From positions 1 through 24,454 of the forward strand of contig BNXY01000040.1 in NCBI GenBank assembly GCA_025999935.1: 24,454 nt of DNA, written 5' to 3'. The notes under the pieces are model-generated. The model was given only the letters and a program-made list of their open reading frames with translations. It did no database searches and had not been told where the DNA came from. The translations under genes and the position numbers were made by a program. Source of the DNA: Bacteroidia bacterium. Its GTDB lineage: Bacteria > Bacteroidota > Bacteroidia > Bacteroidales > Azobacteroidaceae. Positions 8,453 to 17,238 of the stretch are shown piece after piece (positions within the stretch are counted from its first letter, which is position 1; each line of letters starts with the position of its first letter).

Positions 8453-9265
8453 AACACTGATTCGTTCTGCATTGATTTCGCCTTTCAGGAACAGGGATGC
8501 CATGGTGGTAAATTTCTCTTCCGATTCGGTGGTATAAAAGCGGCAAGTACCGTTTCTGGAACATTTTTCATCCATTTCGGGATGGCGGTGCAGGTAATCT
8601 TCCAAACTTTCCGCCACCAACTGTCCTTGCGAAACCAACCGAACGGATTCGGATAGAAATTTGCGGATTTTCTTTTCCAACAAGGGATAATGCGTACAAG
8701 CCAGAATCAGGGTATCGATTTGGGAATCTTTTTCGAGGATGTTTTCAAGGTGCTGTTTGACGTAATAATCGGCGCCGGGTTTATTGTGTTCGTTGTTTTC
8801 AACCAACGGAACCCACAAGGGGCAGGCTTCTCCCGTCACCGTAATATCCGGGAACAATTTTTCGATTTCGAGGGGATAAGAGCCGGAAGCGATGGTGCCG
8901 GGCGTTCCGAGTATGCCCACGTGCCGGGATTGGGTAATTTTTCCGATACATTCAACAGTGGGGCGAATTACGCCCAAAACCCTTCGTTGGAAATCTATTT
9001 TGGGGAGATCGTTTTGTTGAATTGTGCGTAAGGCTTTTGCCGATGCGGTGTTACATCCTAAAACAACCAAGCGGCAATTCTGTTTGAAAAGCCACTTGAC
9101 TGCTTGTAGGGTAAATTCATAAACAACTTCGAAGGACCGGCTTCCGTAAGGCGAACGGGCATTGTCGCCTAAATAGAGATAGTCATATTCAGGCAGTTGC
9201 CGGCGAATCTTATCCAAAATGGTGAGACCACCGTATCCTGAGTCGAAGATGCCAATGGGTTGCAA
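8435..9265 (-). CDS. murI: Glutamate racemase
   Basis: 276 residues, usual length. It converts L-glutamate to D-glutamate for peptidoglycan in the cytoplasm without a cofactor. The N-terminus IGIFDSGYGGLT and the two catalytic cysteines are clear: C71 in VVLGCNTAS and C190 in LACTHYPLL (with H192). D8, from the FDSG motif, is also present. It lies 3 bases behind the second ompH gene and is therefore the last essential gene of the bamA operon. Its extreme 3' end overlaps a short tandem repeat. Confidence 0.96.
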   Translation of the reverse strand: MQPIGIFDSGYGGLTILDKIRRQLPEYDYLYLGDNARSPYGSRSFEVVYEFTLQAVKWLFKQNCRLVVLGCNTASAKALRTIQQNDLPKIDFQRRVLGVIRPTVECIGKITQSRHVGILGTPGTIASGSYPLEIEKLFPDITVTGEACPLWVPLVENNEHNKPGADYYVKQHLENILEKDSQIDTLILACTHYPLLEKKIRKFLSESVRLVSQGQLVAESLEDYLHRHPEMDEKCSRNGTCRFYTTESEEKFTTMASLFLKGEINAERISVDTFSN

Positions 9266-9268
9266 TTT

Positions 9269-9772
9269 TTATTTCAATCCTAATTTTGCTTTCACTAACG
9301 GGGTAGCATCAATGGCTTGTGGAGAAATAAAAAGGAGCGATACGGAATCAAAAACATAAGTATAATGATTTTCAGTAGCCACATCTTTGATAGCTTTCAT
9401 TACTTTCTCTTGAATCGGCGCTGCCAAAGTTTGTTGTAACTGTTGTAACATTACTCCGGCATATTCTTGAAAGTTCTGTATTCTATCCTGATAATCACTA
9501 AGTTCTTGTTGCCTGCGAAGTTTTATGCTTTCAGCTAAAGTATTCTGTTTTTCCAGCCAATCCGTTAATTTGGTGTTGTATTCATCCTTCATTCCGGTTA
9601 GTTCCGCCTCCAAGGTAGCTGCCGTACTTTTTAACGAATCTTGCAATTGTGCAATTTCAGGCATAACCGAAGTTATTTCTTGGTAATTAATATGAGCATT
9701 TTTTTGAATTTCTTGTGCAAACATAGTCACAGGAATCATCAATAAAGCGAACAGTACGATTTTCTTATACAT
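9269..9772 (-). CDS. OmpH/Skp-family periplasmic chaperone, second copy
   Basis: 167 residues with a signal peptide (MYKKIVLFALLM... FAQ). The long central part is helical and Gln/Glu/Lys-rich (about 40-125), as in Skp, whose trimers use such helices as tentacles to hold unfolded outer-membrane proteins on the way to BamA. The C-terminus (YTYVFDSVSLLFI, then DATPLVKAKLGL) matches the closing strand and helix of the family. It is a diverged paralogue of the gene just upstream and has a good promoter of its own in the 53-base gap. murI follows after 3 bases. Confidence 0.88.
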   Translation of the reverse strand: MYKKIVLFALLMIPVTMFAQEIQKNAHINYQEITSVMPEIAQLQDSLKSTAATLEAELTGMKDEYNTKLTDWLEKQNTLAESIKLRRQQELSDYQDRIQNFQEYAGVMLQQLQQTLAAPIQEKVMKAIKDVATENHYTYVFDSVSLLFISPQAIDATPLVKAKLGLK

Positions 9773-9812
9773 AAAATTAAAATTATTAAGTTATTTATTC
9801 AATTTGTGGGCG

Positions 9813-9843
9813 CAAAGTTAAGAATTTATTTTGAATATCCCAA
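9813..9843 (-). promoter_or_regulatory. Candidate promoter for the second ompH gene and murI
   Basis: On the minus strand the -7 box TAACTTTG (9813-9820) matches TAnnTTTG. TTG at 9841-9843 fits the -33 box with a 20-base gap. It lies 41 bases upstream of the ATG at 9772, with its -33 box inside the end of the first ompH gene. This would allow the second ompH gene and murI to be expressed apart from bamA. Confidence 0.5.
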
Positions 9844-10338
9844 CTTTGTTAAAATGTCGTTGCTAATGTCTATTTTTGGAGTAGCATAAATGATACTCAT
9901 TGCCGATGCACGGTCAATCACTACGGTGTATCCTTGTTTGTTCGAAATCTCTTCGATGGCGTTGTAGATTTCGTCCTGTATCGGTTTGACGAGGCTTTCC
10001 CGTTTTTTATACAGTTCGCCGTCCGTTGCAAAATATTTGCGTTTCAATTCTTGCGCTTCTTGTTCTTTTGCTACGATTTCAGCTTCTCTTTTGGATTTCA
10101 TCTCCGCAGAAAGAAAAACCAAATCGGCTTGATACGTTTTGTACAGATTTTGTGCGTCCTGTTGTACCTTTTCTACTTCTGCCTGCCATTTTTTAGAAAT
10201 AGAATTCAACTGTTCATTCGCCATTTCATAAGCCGGAATATTTTTCAGAATATATTCCATGTCTATCAAGGCGAATTTTTGCGCTTGCGCTCCTATGGTC
10301 ATTGCCAATAGAGAGAATAATAAAAGAATCTTCTTCAT
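9826..10338 (-). CDS. OmpH/Skp-family periplasmic chaperone, first copy
   Basis: 170 residues from the ATG at 10338. An in-frame TTG 9 bases upstream is a less likely start because the signal peptide begins MKKILLLFSLLAM. Cleavage is expected after GAQA. FALIDMEYILKNIPAYEMA is the typical first strand and helix of bacterial OmpH/Skp. A charged helical region (45-120) and the end GYTVVIDRASAMSIIYA complete the fold. It probably escorts outer-membrane proteins across the periplasm to BamA, which is encoded 64 bases upstream. It has a tandem paralogue downstream, as recalled for P. gingivalis (PG0192/PG0193). Confidence 0.92.
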   Translation of the reverse strand: MKKILLLFSLLAMTIGAQAQKFALIDMEYILKNIPAYEMANEQLNSISKKWQAEVEKVQQDAQNLYKTYQADLVFLSAEMKSKREAEIVAKEQEAQELKRKYFATDGELYKKRESLVKPIQDEIYNAIEEISNKQGYTVVIDRASAMSIIYATPKIDISNDILTKLGYSK

Positions 10339-10402
10339 AACGTTCAAAATTTAAATGTCTTTAGTTTTATTATTTATATAGACTATTCAAATAATAGTTG
10401 GT

Positions 10403-13087
10403 TTAAAATTCTTGTCCCAGAATAAAGTGGAACTGTCCTTTCGAGATGTTTGCGCCGGGTGTCGGTCTATCGAAACCGTATCCCCAGTCAATTCCCATCA
10501 AACCAATCATCGGCAGGAAAATTCTTGCGCCGACTCCCGCTGAACGTTTTAACGCAAAGGGGTTGAATGATTTAATATCGTGCCAAGCATTTCCCGCTTC
10601 AAGGAATAACAAACCGTAAATGGTGGCGGATTGTTCAAGCATGAACGGGTAGCGCAATTCCAATGCCAAGCGGGAATAAGCATACGCTTCATCTCCTCTG
10701 TTCGGCGTCAACGAACCATTTTCATATCCGCGCAATCCGATGGTTTCGGTAGCATACATACTTGAATAGCCGGTCATTCCGTCGCCGCCCACATAAAATG
10801 TTTCAAAAGGCGTCTGTTTGTGAGAATTATAAGAACCCAAAAATCCGTATTCAACGCGGCTCATCAAAACAGGCGTTTTAGTGATTACTTCCGGATTTGC
10901 CAAAGGAATGAATATTTTGCCTTTGAATTTCCATTTATTATATTCTATCCATTCGTTTTTCTTCGGGTCGTCGCTTGCCATAGCGGCATAATCGCGACCG
11001 TCAAACATAGAATAAGGAGGTGTGGCGCTGACGGATGCTGAAAATTGCGAACCTCTACGGGTATAAAGCGGATTATCTATTGAACTCCAGCTCAAAGTCA
11101 ACCCCAGCGAAAGGCTATTGGCATTTCCATTGTCAATAATAAAATAACTGCCCCAATTTTTCAGCATATAACGTTGATACGAAAGTTCTCCCGAAAGATT
11201 GAACCGATAATCCGGCCAAGAAAGCCGTTTTCCGTAACCGGCCGAAACGCCGAATATTTTCATGAATTGATTATCGTCGTAAGCCATTCCTCCACTGCCG
11301 TAGCCGCCGTAGCCGCTATCGTAACCGTATCCGCTATAATAATAGGGATTATAATTTTGATAATAACGGCTGTCCATTCCGGTCGTCACCATGTAATAAG
11401 CGCTAAGAGAGAATGAATTGGGTCGTTTTCCGCCGAACCACGGGTCGAAGAATGAAATGTTGTAAGATTGGTAATAACGTCCGTTGGTTTGGCCGCTTAA
11501 GGTCAGCGTTTGTCCTTCACCCTGAGGGATAATCCCTTTATAAGTATCGGGATGTATCAGGTTGTTGAAAGAGAAATTGGAAAACTTTAAACTCATACGT
11601 CCGATCACACCGGTTTGCCCCCAGCCGGCAGAAAATTCCACCTGGTCATTGGCTTTGGAAGTCAAGTTGTATTCGAGGTCAACCGTACCGGATTCTTCAT
11701 TGGGAAGTACCTCCGGTTTCATTTGTTCCGGGTCGAAATGTCCCATCTGGGCAATTTCACGCAAGGTACTCATGATATATTCCCTGCTGTACAATTGACC
11801 GGGTTTTGTCAGTAATTCCCGGCGGACAATATCTTCGTAAAGCCGGTCATTTCCGTTGATAGTCACTCGGTTGATAGTTGCTTGTATCCCTTCTGAAATC
11901 CGGATTTCCAAATCTACCGAATCATTTTCCAAGGCCGTTTCCACCGGGTCCAAACGGGCAAATATGTAACCGAAATTATGATAAACATTTGCAACCGCAT
12001 CTTCATCGGACTGTAATCTTTCTCCTAATTTCTTCGAGTTATACACATCTCCGGCTTGCATATTCAATATGTAATCTAACTGGGAAGACGGGTACAAAGT
12101 ATTTCCCACCCATTTGATATCTCTTATGTAAAATTTATCGCCTTCGTTCACATCAATATAGATAGAAACATGTTTATCATCTATCGGAACGACGCTGTCG
12201 GAAACAATTTTGGCGTCGCGATATCCCTTTTCGCCATATTTAGCAATGATATTATCCAAGTCATTTTCATATTCATCTTGTACAAATTTCTTGGTACTGA
12301 ATATTTTACGAATTCTCAACATGGTTGGGCGTTGTTTGAAAATGCTATATCCTTCATTGGTTTTTTTCATGGCCATTTTCAAATCTTTCGTCGAAACATT
12401 CCCATTTCCCTTGATAATAATTTCTCGAATTTTGATTTTTTCTTTTTTATCAACGGTAATGTCGAGAATGGATTTACCTTCATTCGACAAATCATCGAAT
12501 TGCCGGACGAGAATCTCGGCATTGCTGAAGCCTTTTTCATCAAAATATTGAGTGATTCTTGTGCGCGCCCGGTTAATCAGGTCGGGTGAAAGCGGGGAAC
12601 CTTTCGCCATACCGATTTTAGCTTCCAAGTCTTCCCGTTCACTTTTTTTAACCCCGTGATATTCGATGGTTGAAATGGTCGGGCTGGGTTTTAAGGCAAA
12701 TTCCAACCAAACGCTATCCGCGGTTAGCTTTGTAGCAAAAGCTTTTGCATCGGAAAAAAACCGGTGTCTTATAAACAATTTCAGCGCCGCCGTGACTTCT
12801 CTTCCGGGAATCGAAATTTTTTGCCCGACAGATAATCCGGAAATAGCGACTAATTGAGCTTCTTCATATCCCTGACTTTCTACCCCGGAAACTTTAATTC
12901 CTGCAATGGCATATTTTTTGTTGTCTTTGACAGAATAAGAAACAACAGGAAGTTCGGTAATCCCCTCATTGATAGCAGGTGTCAATGTTGTATCGGTATT
13001 AATTGTTGTATCTTCAATAATTTCCTGCGCCTGCAAGGAAGTTATCGTAAAAGCCCAAAGGCAAAAGAATAAAATTTTTTTATACAT
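10403..13087 (-). CDS. bamA: Outer membrane protein assembly factor BamA
   Basis: 894 residues with signal peptide (KKILFFCLWAFTITSLQAQ). A low-complexity Thr/Asp stretch follows, then consecutive POTRA domains to about residue 480. Among them are segments such as KIKIREIIIKGNGNVSTKDL and FYIRDIKWVGNTLYPSSQL. The C-terminal half is a 16-strand barrel of the Omp85 family; the conserved loop-6 region appears as GLRGYENGSLTP (VRGF/Y-type). The protein ends in the aromatic beta-signal FHFILGQEF. It is the central outer-membrane insertase and sits between uppS and the two Skp chaperones. Residues about 573-604 form an unusual Tyr/Gly-rich loop between barrel strands. uppS ends 18 bases upstream, so the genes are cotranscribed. 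Confidence 0.96.
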   Translation of the reverse strand: MYKKILFFCLWAFTITSLQAQEIIEDTTINTDTTLTPAINEGITELPVVSYSVKDNKKYAIAGIKVSGVESQGYEEAQLVAISGLSVGQKISIPGREVTAALKLFIRHRFFSDAKAFATKLTADSVWLEFALKPSPTISTIEYHGVKKSEREDLEAKIGMAKGSPLSPDLINRARTRITQYFDEKGFSNAEILVRQFDDLSNEGKSILDITVDKKEKIKIREIIIKGNGNVSTKDLKMAMKKTNEGYSIFKQRPTMLRIRKIFSTKKFVQDEYENDLDNIIAKYGEKGYRDAKIVSDSVVPIDDKHVSIYIDVNEGDKFYIRDIKWVGNTLYPSSQLDYILNMQAGDVYNSKKLGERLQSDEDAVANVYHNFGYIFARLDPVETALENDSVDLEIRISEGIQATINRVTINGNDRLYEDIVRRELLTKPGQLYSREYIMSTLREIAQMGHFDPEQMKPEVLPNEESGTVDLEYNLTSKANDQVEFSAGWGQTGVIGRMSLKFSNFSFNNLIHPDTYKGIIPQGEGQTLTLSGQTNGRYYQSYNISFFDPWFGGKRPNSFSLSAYYMVTTGMDSRYYQNYNPYYYSGYGYDSGYGGYGSGGMAYDDNQFMKIFGVSAGYGKRLSWPDYRFNLSGELSYQRYMLKNWGSYFIIDNGNANSLSLGLTLSWSSIDNPLYTRRGSQFSASVSATPPYSMFDGRDYAAMASDDPKKNEWIEYNKWKFKGKIFIPLANPEVITKTPVLMSRVEYGFLGSYNSHKQTPFETFYVGGDGMTGYSSMYATETIGLRGYENGSLTPNRGDEAYAYSRLALELRYPFMLEQSATIYGLLFLEAGNAWHDIKSFNPFALKRSAGVGARIFLPMIGLMGIDWGYGFDRPTPGANISKGQFHFILGQEF

Positions 13088-13105
13088 ATTTAGTATTCAA
13101 CGTGT

Positions 13106-13855
13106 TCAATTGATTATGCGTATTTGCTCTCCTATTTTACCAAATCGCCTTTCTCTTCTTTGATAATCGACAATGGCTTCATACAGATTTTCTTCTCTAA
13201 ATTCAGGCCAAAAAGTATCTGTAAAATAGAGTTCTGCATAAGCTAACTGCCACAGCAGGAAATTACTGATTCGGTATTCTCCTCCTGTGCGAATCAACAA
13301 ATCCGGATCAGGTATCTTTTTTGTAGATAAATGATTAGAAATTGTTTCCTCATCAATTTGCTTTATATTCAGTGTGCCGTCTTTCACTTCTTTTGAAATT
13401 TTTTTGAGCGCTTCCGTTATCTCCCATCTCGAAGAATAGCTGAGCGCCAAAATCAAATTCAAACCGGTGTTTCCACTTGTTTCGCCGATACATTCGACTA
13501 ATTTTTCACGAGTTGCCGATGGCAAACGATCTATATCTCCAATGACCTCCAAATGAACATTATTCCTCATCAAATCGGCTGTTTCTTCTGTGATCGCTTT
13601 AACCATCAATGCCATCAACGAATCGATTTCTTCTTTGGGGCGATTCCAGTTTTCCGTAGAAAAAGTATAAGCTGTTAAGTACTTTACACCCAATTTTCCG
13701 GCAGCTTCCGTTACTTTTCGAATAGAAACAACACCCTCCTTGTGGCCCAGAAAGCGGTCCATTCCATTTTTTTTAGCCCATCGCCCGTTGCCGTCCATAA
13801 TGATGGCAATGTGTGCCGGCAGCCTTGTCAAATCAATCGTTTCTTTTAGTGACAT
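13106..13855 (-). CDS. uppS: Isoprenyl (undecaprenyl diphosphate) synthase
   Basis: About 249 residues from the ATG at 13855, which follows the porG stop by one base. An alternative ATG at 13864 would overlap that stop and add three residues. Cis-prenyltransferase motifs are complete: IAIIMDGNGRWAKK with catalytic D21, TLY-type segment AYTFSTENWNRP, and RTGGEYRISNFLLWQ followed by AELYFTDTFWPEF. The enzyme chains isopentenyl diphosphate onto farnesyl diphosphate at the inner membrane face to make the C55 lipid carrier for cell wall and O-antigen synthesis. It is tightly coupled to porG upstream and bamA downstream. Confidence 0.96.
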   Translation of the reverse strand: MSLKETIDLTRLPAHIAIIMDGNGRWAKKNGMDRFLGHKEGVVSIRKVTEAAGKLGVKYLTAYTFSTENWNRPKEEIDSLMALMVKAITEETADLMRNNVHLEVIGDIDRLPSATREKLVECIGETSGNTGLNLILALSYSSRWEITEALKKISKEVKDGTLNIKQIDEETISNHLSTKKIPDPDLLIRTGGEYRISNFLLWQLAYAELYFTDTFWPEFREENLYEAIVDYQRRERRFGKIGEQIRIIN

Positions 13856-13856
13856 C

Positions 13857-14570
13857 TTATTCATTTGTACATTTTCTGTTGTTCGGGCCAAAGTCCCAAG
13901 TGATAGAAAACATCAATGTGTTATACCAATCTTTGTTTTTAAATGCTCCGCTTTGTATTTTGTAGGGATTATCCAAATTAAATCCTTCCGAAGAAGGAGC
14001 GTCGAAACCGTCGCCGAACAATTTGCGCACCGAGTATTCCAGTCCCAAATTGATTCGGTTTTTGATTTTATATTTTACGCCTAATCCCAACGGGAGATGA
14101 ATGTTTAAAAAAGTCCGGTCTTCTCCGGGAGCTACGGTCATTCCCAACCCGGCCAACAAATAAGGCGCTATTCTGCTTGTGTTCAGATACGCGAATTTGT
14201 CGCTGTATGGTAGGAAATTAAATTCCATTTGTCCGCCCAGTTCATAAAAACTCCGGCTGAATGAGGTTGCGGCATGACCGGGAAATACATTATCCGTATT
14301 CCGGGTATCTCCGCTTATTTTTCCCATCATCAGATCCGTTTTCAATGCCCAGCGAAAATTGAAATTTCTCCTGAAAACCAAACCTCCTGCCGGATTCAAT
14401 CCCTGCAACAATGCCGTTTGATTGGCATCGCCCAAGTACATCGACGTTCCGGCCATTCCCCCTATTTCATATTTATACTCTTGCGCAACCGCTGTTGCAC
14501 CGATAAGTAAGAATAGCATTAATACTAATACTTCCTGTATATTTTGATATTTTTTTGAAGCTCGTTTCAT
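13857..14570 (-). CDS. porG: DUF6089 outer-membrane beta-barrel protein, PorG-like T9SS component
   Basis: 237 residues from the ATG at 14570. A GTG 27 bases upstream would add a poor N-terminus. A signal peptide (VLVLMLFLLIGATAVAQ) is followed by alternating short beta strands typical of a small eight-strand barrel: EIGGMAGTSMYLGDANQT, then SFYELGGQMEFNFLPYS, then PYLLAGLGMTVAP. PorG (PG0189) of P. gingivalis is an outer-membrane protein that holds the periplasmic PorK/PorN rings. The same neighbours, uppS, bamA, two skp genes and murI, support the call. DUF6089 proteins may also occur in species without T9SS, so the secretion role rests on context, here helped by porW and porX in the window. 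Confidence 0.75.
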   Translation of the reverse strand: MKRASKKYQNIQEVLVLMLFLLIGATAVAQEYKYEIGGMAGTSMYLGDANQTALLQGLNPAGGLVFRRNFNFRWALKTDLMMGKISGDTRNTDNVFPGHAATSFSRSFYELGGQMEFNFLPYSDKFAYLNTSRIAPYLLAGLGMTVAPGEDRTFLNIHLPLGLGVKYKIKNRINLGLEYSVRKLFGDGFDAPSSEGFNLDNPYKIQSGAFKNKDWYNTLMFSITWDFGPNNRKCTNE

Positions 14571-14642
14571 ATTTTTGACGCATCTTGTTAAATGCACGTT
14601 TTTGTAAAAAAATTTTCTTTAATAAAAACGCTAAAATCGCTT

Positions 14643-14650
14643 CAAAATTA
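14643..14650 (-). promoter_or_regulatory. Possible -7 box upstream of porG
   Basis: Minus-strand TAATTTTG matches TAnnTTTG, 72 bases before the porG ATG and just past the end of the DUF6242 gene. No clear -33 TTTG lies at the right distance, so this is weak. Confidence 0.3.
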
Positions 14651-14667
14651 TATACTTAACCTTTTTT

Positions 14668-16008
14668 CTAATAATTAAACTCTTTTTTGTTCTGAAAAGC
14701 TTTCCATATTTCCGGCAAAACAGTTGAATTTTTTCCACCGATGATATAGAAATATTTACCCTCGCCATCAACCACTAAAGAAGCGGACGAACGTGCGGTA
14801 AAATCTTCAGGCGTTTGATATTTTTCCGGTTTTATAAACCAAGTATTTCCACCGTCGGTAGAATAATAAACTTCTTTATTGTAAGTTCCGTCGGATAGCT
14901 GACCGTTTGTCAACCAAAATTCATCGTTGTAATAGAAAGCGTTTGCTCCGGCCAAAGGTGGAAATATCTGCCGGTTATCCGAAATTTTAGCCCAATACAA
15001 TCCGGTTTGTGTTGACCATACGGCATTCTGCACGGTTCCGTCGGACGAAACCCCGCCAATATTTGTAATTCGCTCGGTTTTCATTACCGTATAACTGAGG
15101 CTCGAAAAATCATGCAGCGGAAAATCGGTCGGGATAGCGCTGCTACTGTAAGTCCAGTCGGTTGAATTGTGCGTAAATGCGAAAACCTTTTCTCCTTCTT
15201 TTTCCACGACTACGCTCAAACCTTCGAGTTGGTTTGCGGAAGCATTTAAGAAACCCAAAATGCCGACCACCGGATATTCCGTATTCACTTGGCGCCAAGT
15301 ATCGGCGTTTGCGTCTTGACTTGTATATAGATTGCCTTCTTGCGAATAAGCAAAAATCTGGTCTTTGTTTTGTTGGATACCCTTTATAAGGATTGTGGCC
15401 GGAAGTCCCGAAAGTGTTTCCTTTTGCCAATTTATGGCATCGGAGGAGCTGTATAATTGCAAATCATTCTCTATTTTGGAAAAGGTAAAAAATCTGCCGC
15501 CGAACAAAATTGTTTTTGTTTCTTCCGTTTGTAAAAACGGCAAATCAGAAGCAAATTTTTGATATTGAACCGAATCAGGGTCTATTTGATGAATATTCAG
15601 TTGCGCCGAATATTCTTTTGTAGTGTTCCCGTCAAGGGCAAATACTTTCAGTTTTAGCGGAACGGATATATCAATGGAATCGCCTGAATTTACCCAAACA
15701 GAATCTCCGTTCGTAATATTCAGGATATTATTCACTCCGGCGGCGGTTGTATAGTTAATGATTACTTTTTCCTTGATATCCGTCAGGTAAGTCATGGAAT
15801 CGTAATTGTAAATCAAATTCTGTTTCTGGTCGATGGAAAAAACGACGGTTTTCAATTCGGAAACAGAGTCATGTGAAAGACTGAAAGCCACAATTTCGGC
15901 ATCGGTAGGAATAAAATTATCTTCAAAGTTATCTCCTCCCAAACAGGAAGTCATTAACCCTACCAGCAATGAAAAACACAAGACATATAATTTATTTCGT
16001 AAAGACAT
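14668..16008 (-). CDS. DUF6242 lipoprotein with sialidase/propeller-like repeats
   Basis: 446 residues with a lipoprotein signal (LLVGLMTSC, lipid Cys at 22) followed by GGDNFED, so probably envelope-anchored. The N-terminal 130 residues look like an Ig-like domain. From about 145 there are repeated segments of the BNR/sialidase type (YSSSDAINWQKE, YTSQDANADTWRQ, YYSTDGGNTWFIKP) and Kelch-like blades (GKYFYIIGG), which suggest a beta-propeller. I know of no enzyme activity for the family. Its position ahead of porG, with related genes next to porG recalled in P. gingivalis, hints at an envelope role but nothing more precise. Confidence 0.78.
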   Translation of the reverse strand: MSLRNKLYVLCFSLLVGLMTSCLGGDNFEDNFIPTDAEIVAFSLSHDSVSELKTVVFSIDQKQNLIYNYDSMTYLTDIKEKVIINYTTAAGVNNILNITNGDSVWVNSGDSIDISVPLKLKVFALDGNTTKEYSAQLNIHQIDPDSVQYQKFASDLPFLQTEETKTILFGGRFFTFSKIENDLQLYSSSDAINWQKETLSGLPATILIKGIQQNKDQIFAYSQEGNLYTSQDANADTWRQVNTEYPVVGILGFLNASANQLEGLSVVVEKEGEKVFAFTHNSTDWTYSSSAIPTDFPLHDFSSLSYTVMKTERITNIGGVSSDGTVQNAVWSTQTGLYWAKISDNRQIFPPLAGANAFYYNDEFWLTNGQLSDGTYNKEVYYSTDGGNTWFIKPEKYQTPEDFTARSSASLVVDGEGKYFYIIGGKNSTVLPEIWKAFQNKKEFNY

Positions 16009-16036
16009 TTTGTATAAAGTATATTTATTTAATCTG

Positions 16037-16044
16037 CAAAAGTA
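16037..16044 (-). promoter_or_regulatory. Candidate -7 box for the DUF6242 gene
   Basis: Minus-strand TACTTTTG (16037-16044) matches TAnnTTTG, 28 bases before the ATG at 16008. A recognisable -33 TTTG is missing at 19-21 bases, so the call rests on the -7 box and position. Confidence 0.4.
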
Positions 16045-16092
16045 GAAACATTTTTGACTTAAATTGCTATGTTACGAAATATTTATGTTTTT

Positions 16093-17034
16093 TTAGGGGT
16101 TAAAGGCATTATTATAGTCAAAAATCAGTGAATTTTCACATTTTTGAACATTTCCCGGCACACAATTGAGGGCCGGAGCGACTACTCCTTTTTCTAAAAT
16201 CAAAGGCGAAATTTCGACAAGTGCTTCGTCCCATAAATTTTCTTCGAGGAAAGAATGTAATAATTTGGCGCCGCCTTCCACAATCAATGACTGTATTTTT
16301 TGCTCGTACAAAGCTCTCAATTGTTGTTTCAAGGTCAGGCTGCTGTCTGCAATTATTTTTACCGGGTCGTTTCCTTTCCAGAAACGGACATTCAGCGAAG
16401 GTTTATCCAATAGCGCCGTTCTTTTTCCAACCATAATGGCTGCTTCTTCGGCGCGCAATTTGTGCACAAGCGCTTGGGTAAAGGCGTTTGAAAACCGGAC
16501 AGGGGCTTGTCCGTCGTTTGCTTCCCGTTGCCTGTCCATAAATCCGTCCGCCGATTGCGCCCATTTCAAAATGATGTAGGGACGTTGTTGGAAAATGTAG
16601 GTCAAAAACCGTTTGTTCAGCGATTTACACTCCTCTTCCAATACGCCGCAGACGACTTCTACCCCGGCTTTCCGCAGCATGTTAATTCCTCGCCCCGACA
16701 CTTCCGGATACGGATCGATCTGTCCAACCACCACCCGTGGGATTTGCTTTTGGATGATTAGTTCTGCACAAGGAGGCGTTTTTCCGTAATGGGAACAAGG
16801 TTCGAGATTCACATACAAGGTCGATTCCTTCAGGAGTTTTTCGTCTTTTACGGATGCAATGGCATTTACCTCAGCATGCGCTTCGCCGTATTTCCGGTGA
16901 AATCCCTCGCCGATGATTTTTCCCTGATGAACAATAACCGCGCCGACCAAGGGATTCGGAGCGGTAAATCCTTTTCCGTAAGCGGCTAATTGCAGGCAGC
17001 GATGTATGTATTTTTCTGCTGAAACCTTATTCAT
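16093..17034 (-). CDS. ribD: Riboflavin biosynthesis deaminase/reductase RibD, shortened in the reductase domain
   Basis: 313 residues. The N-terminal deaminase domain is complete: zinc ligands H53 (HAEVNA, with catalytic E55), C80 and C89 (EPCSHYGKTPPC). The reductase domain starts at about 150 (RPYIILKWAQSADGFM) and ends with the conserved IVEGGAKLLHSF (about 251-262). It carries out the second and third steps of riboflavin synthesis, deamination then NADPH-dependent ribose reduction. Between PVKIIADSSLTL and LKQQLRALYEQKI about 35 residues normally found in the family seem to be missing. The frame is intact, so this is either an in-frame deletion or a natural short form. No FMN riboswitch-like structure was seen upstream. 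The gene is divergent from the cas operon. Confidence 0.92.
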   Translation of the reverse strand: MNKVSAEKYIHRCLQLAAYGKGFTAPNPLVGAVIVHQGKIIGEGFHRKYGEAHAEVNAIASVKDEKLLKESTLYVNLEPCSHYGKTPPCAELIIQKQIPRVVVGQIDPYPEVSGRGINMLRKAGVEVVCGVLEEECKSLNKRFLTYIFQQRPYIILKWAQSADGFMDRQREANDGQAPVRFSNAFTQALVHKLRAEEAAIMVGKRTALLDKPSLNVRFWKGNDPVKIIADSSLTLKQQLRALYEQKIQSLIVEGGAKLLHSFLEENLWDEALVEISPLILEKGVVAPALNCVPGNVQKCENSLIFDYNNAFNP

Positions 17035-17071
17035 TTTTTTGATTTTTGCACAGACAAGCCGTTTTGTGCGA

Positions 17072-17079
17072 CAAAGATA
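17072..17079 (-). promoter_or_regulatory. Candidate -7 box for ribD
   Basis: Minus-strand TATCTTTG matches TAnnTTTG, 37 bases before the ribD ATG at 17034. The nearest TTTG upstream (17107-17110) is 27 bases away, too far for a standard -33 box. Confidence 0.4.
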
Positions 17080-17230
17080 AGCAATTATCTCCTATATAAG
17101 TGATTTCAAATCTTGGATTGCCGATATTAAGTACCTAATCTATTAACTAATTTCCCACGACAAATGTACAATATTTCATCTTAAAAACAAATGTTTTAAC
17201 GGATTATTATCAGGTTAAATAAAAAAATGT

Positions 17231-17238
17231 TAAATTTG
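17231..17238 (+). promoter_or_regulatory. Candidate -7 box for the cas operon
   Basis: TAAATTTG matches TAnnTTTG exactly and lies 21 bases before the cas6 ATG at 17260. A -33 TTTG is not evident. No similar box was found in the gap before cas10, so this could drive the whole cas6-to-membrane-protein operon. The 225-base gap to ribD (17035-17259) shows no CRISPR repeats or other gene. Confidence 0.4.

Noticed and set aside
16093..17034. ribD as a pseudogene
   Set aside because: The frame is intact from start to stop and both conserved ends of the reductase domain are present; only an internal segment is short.
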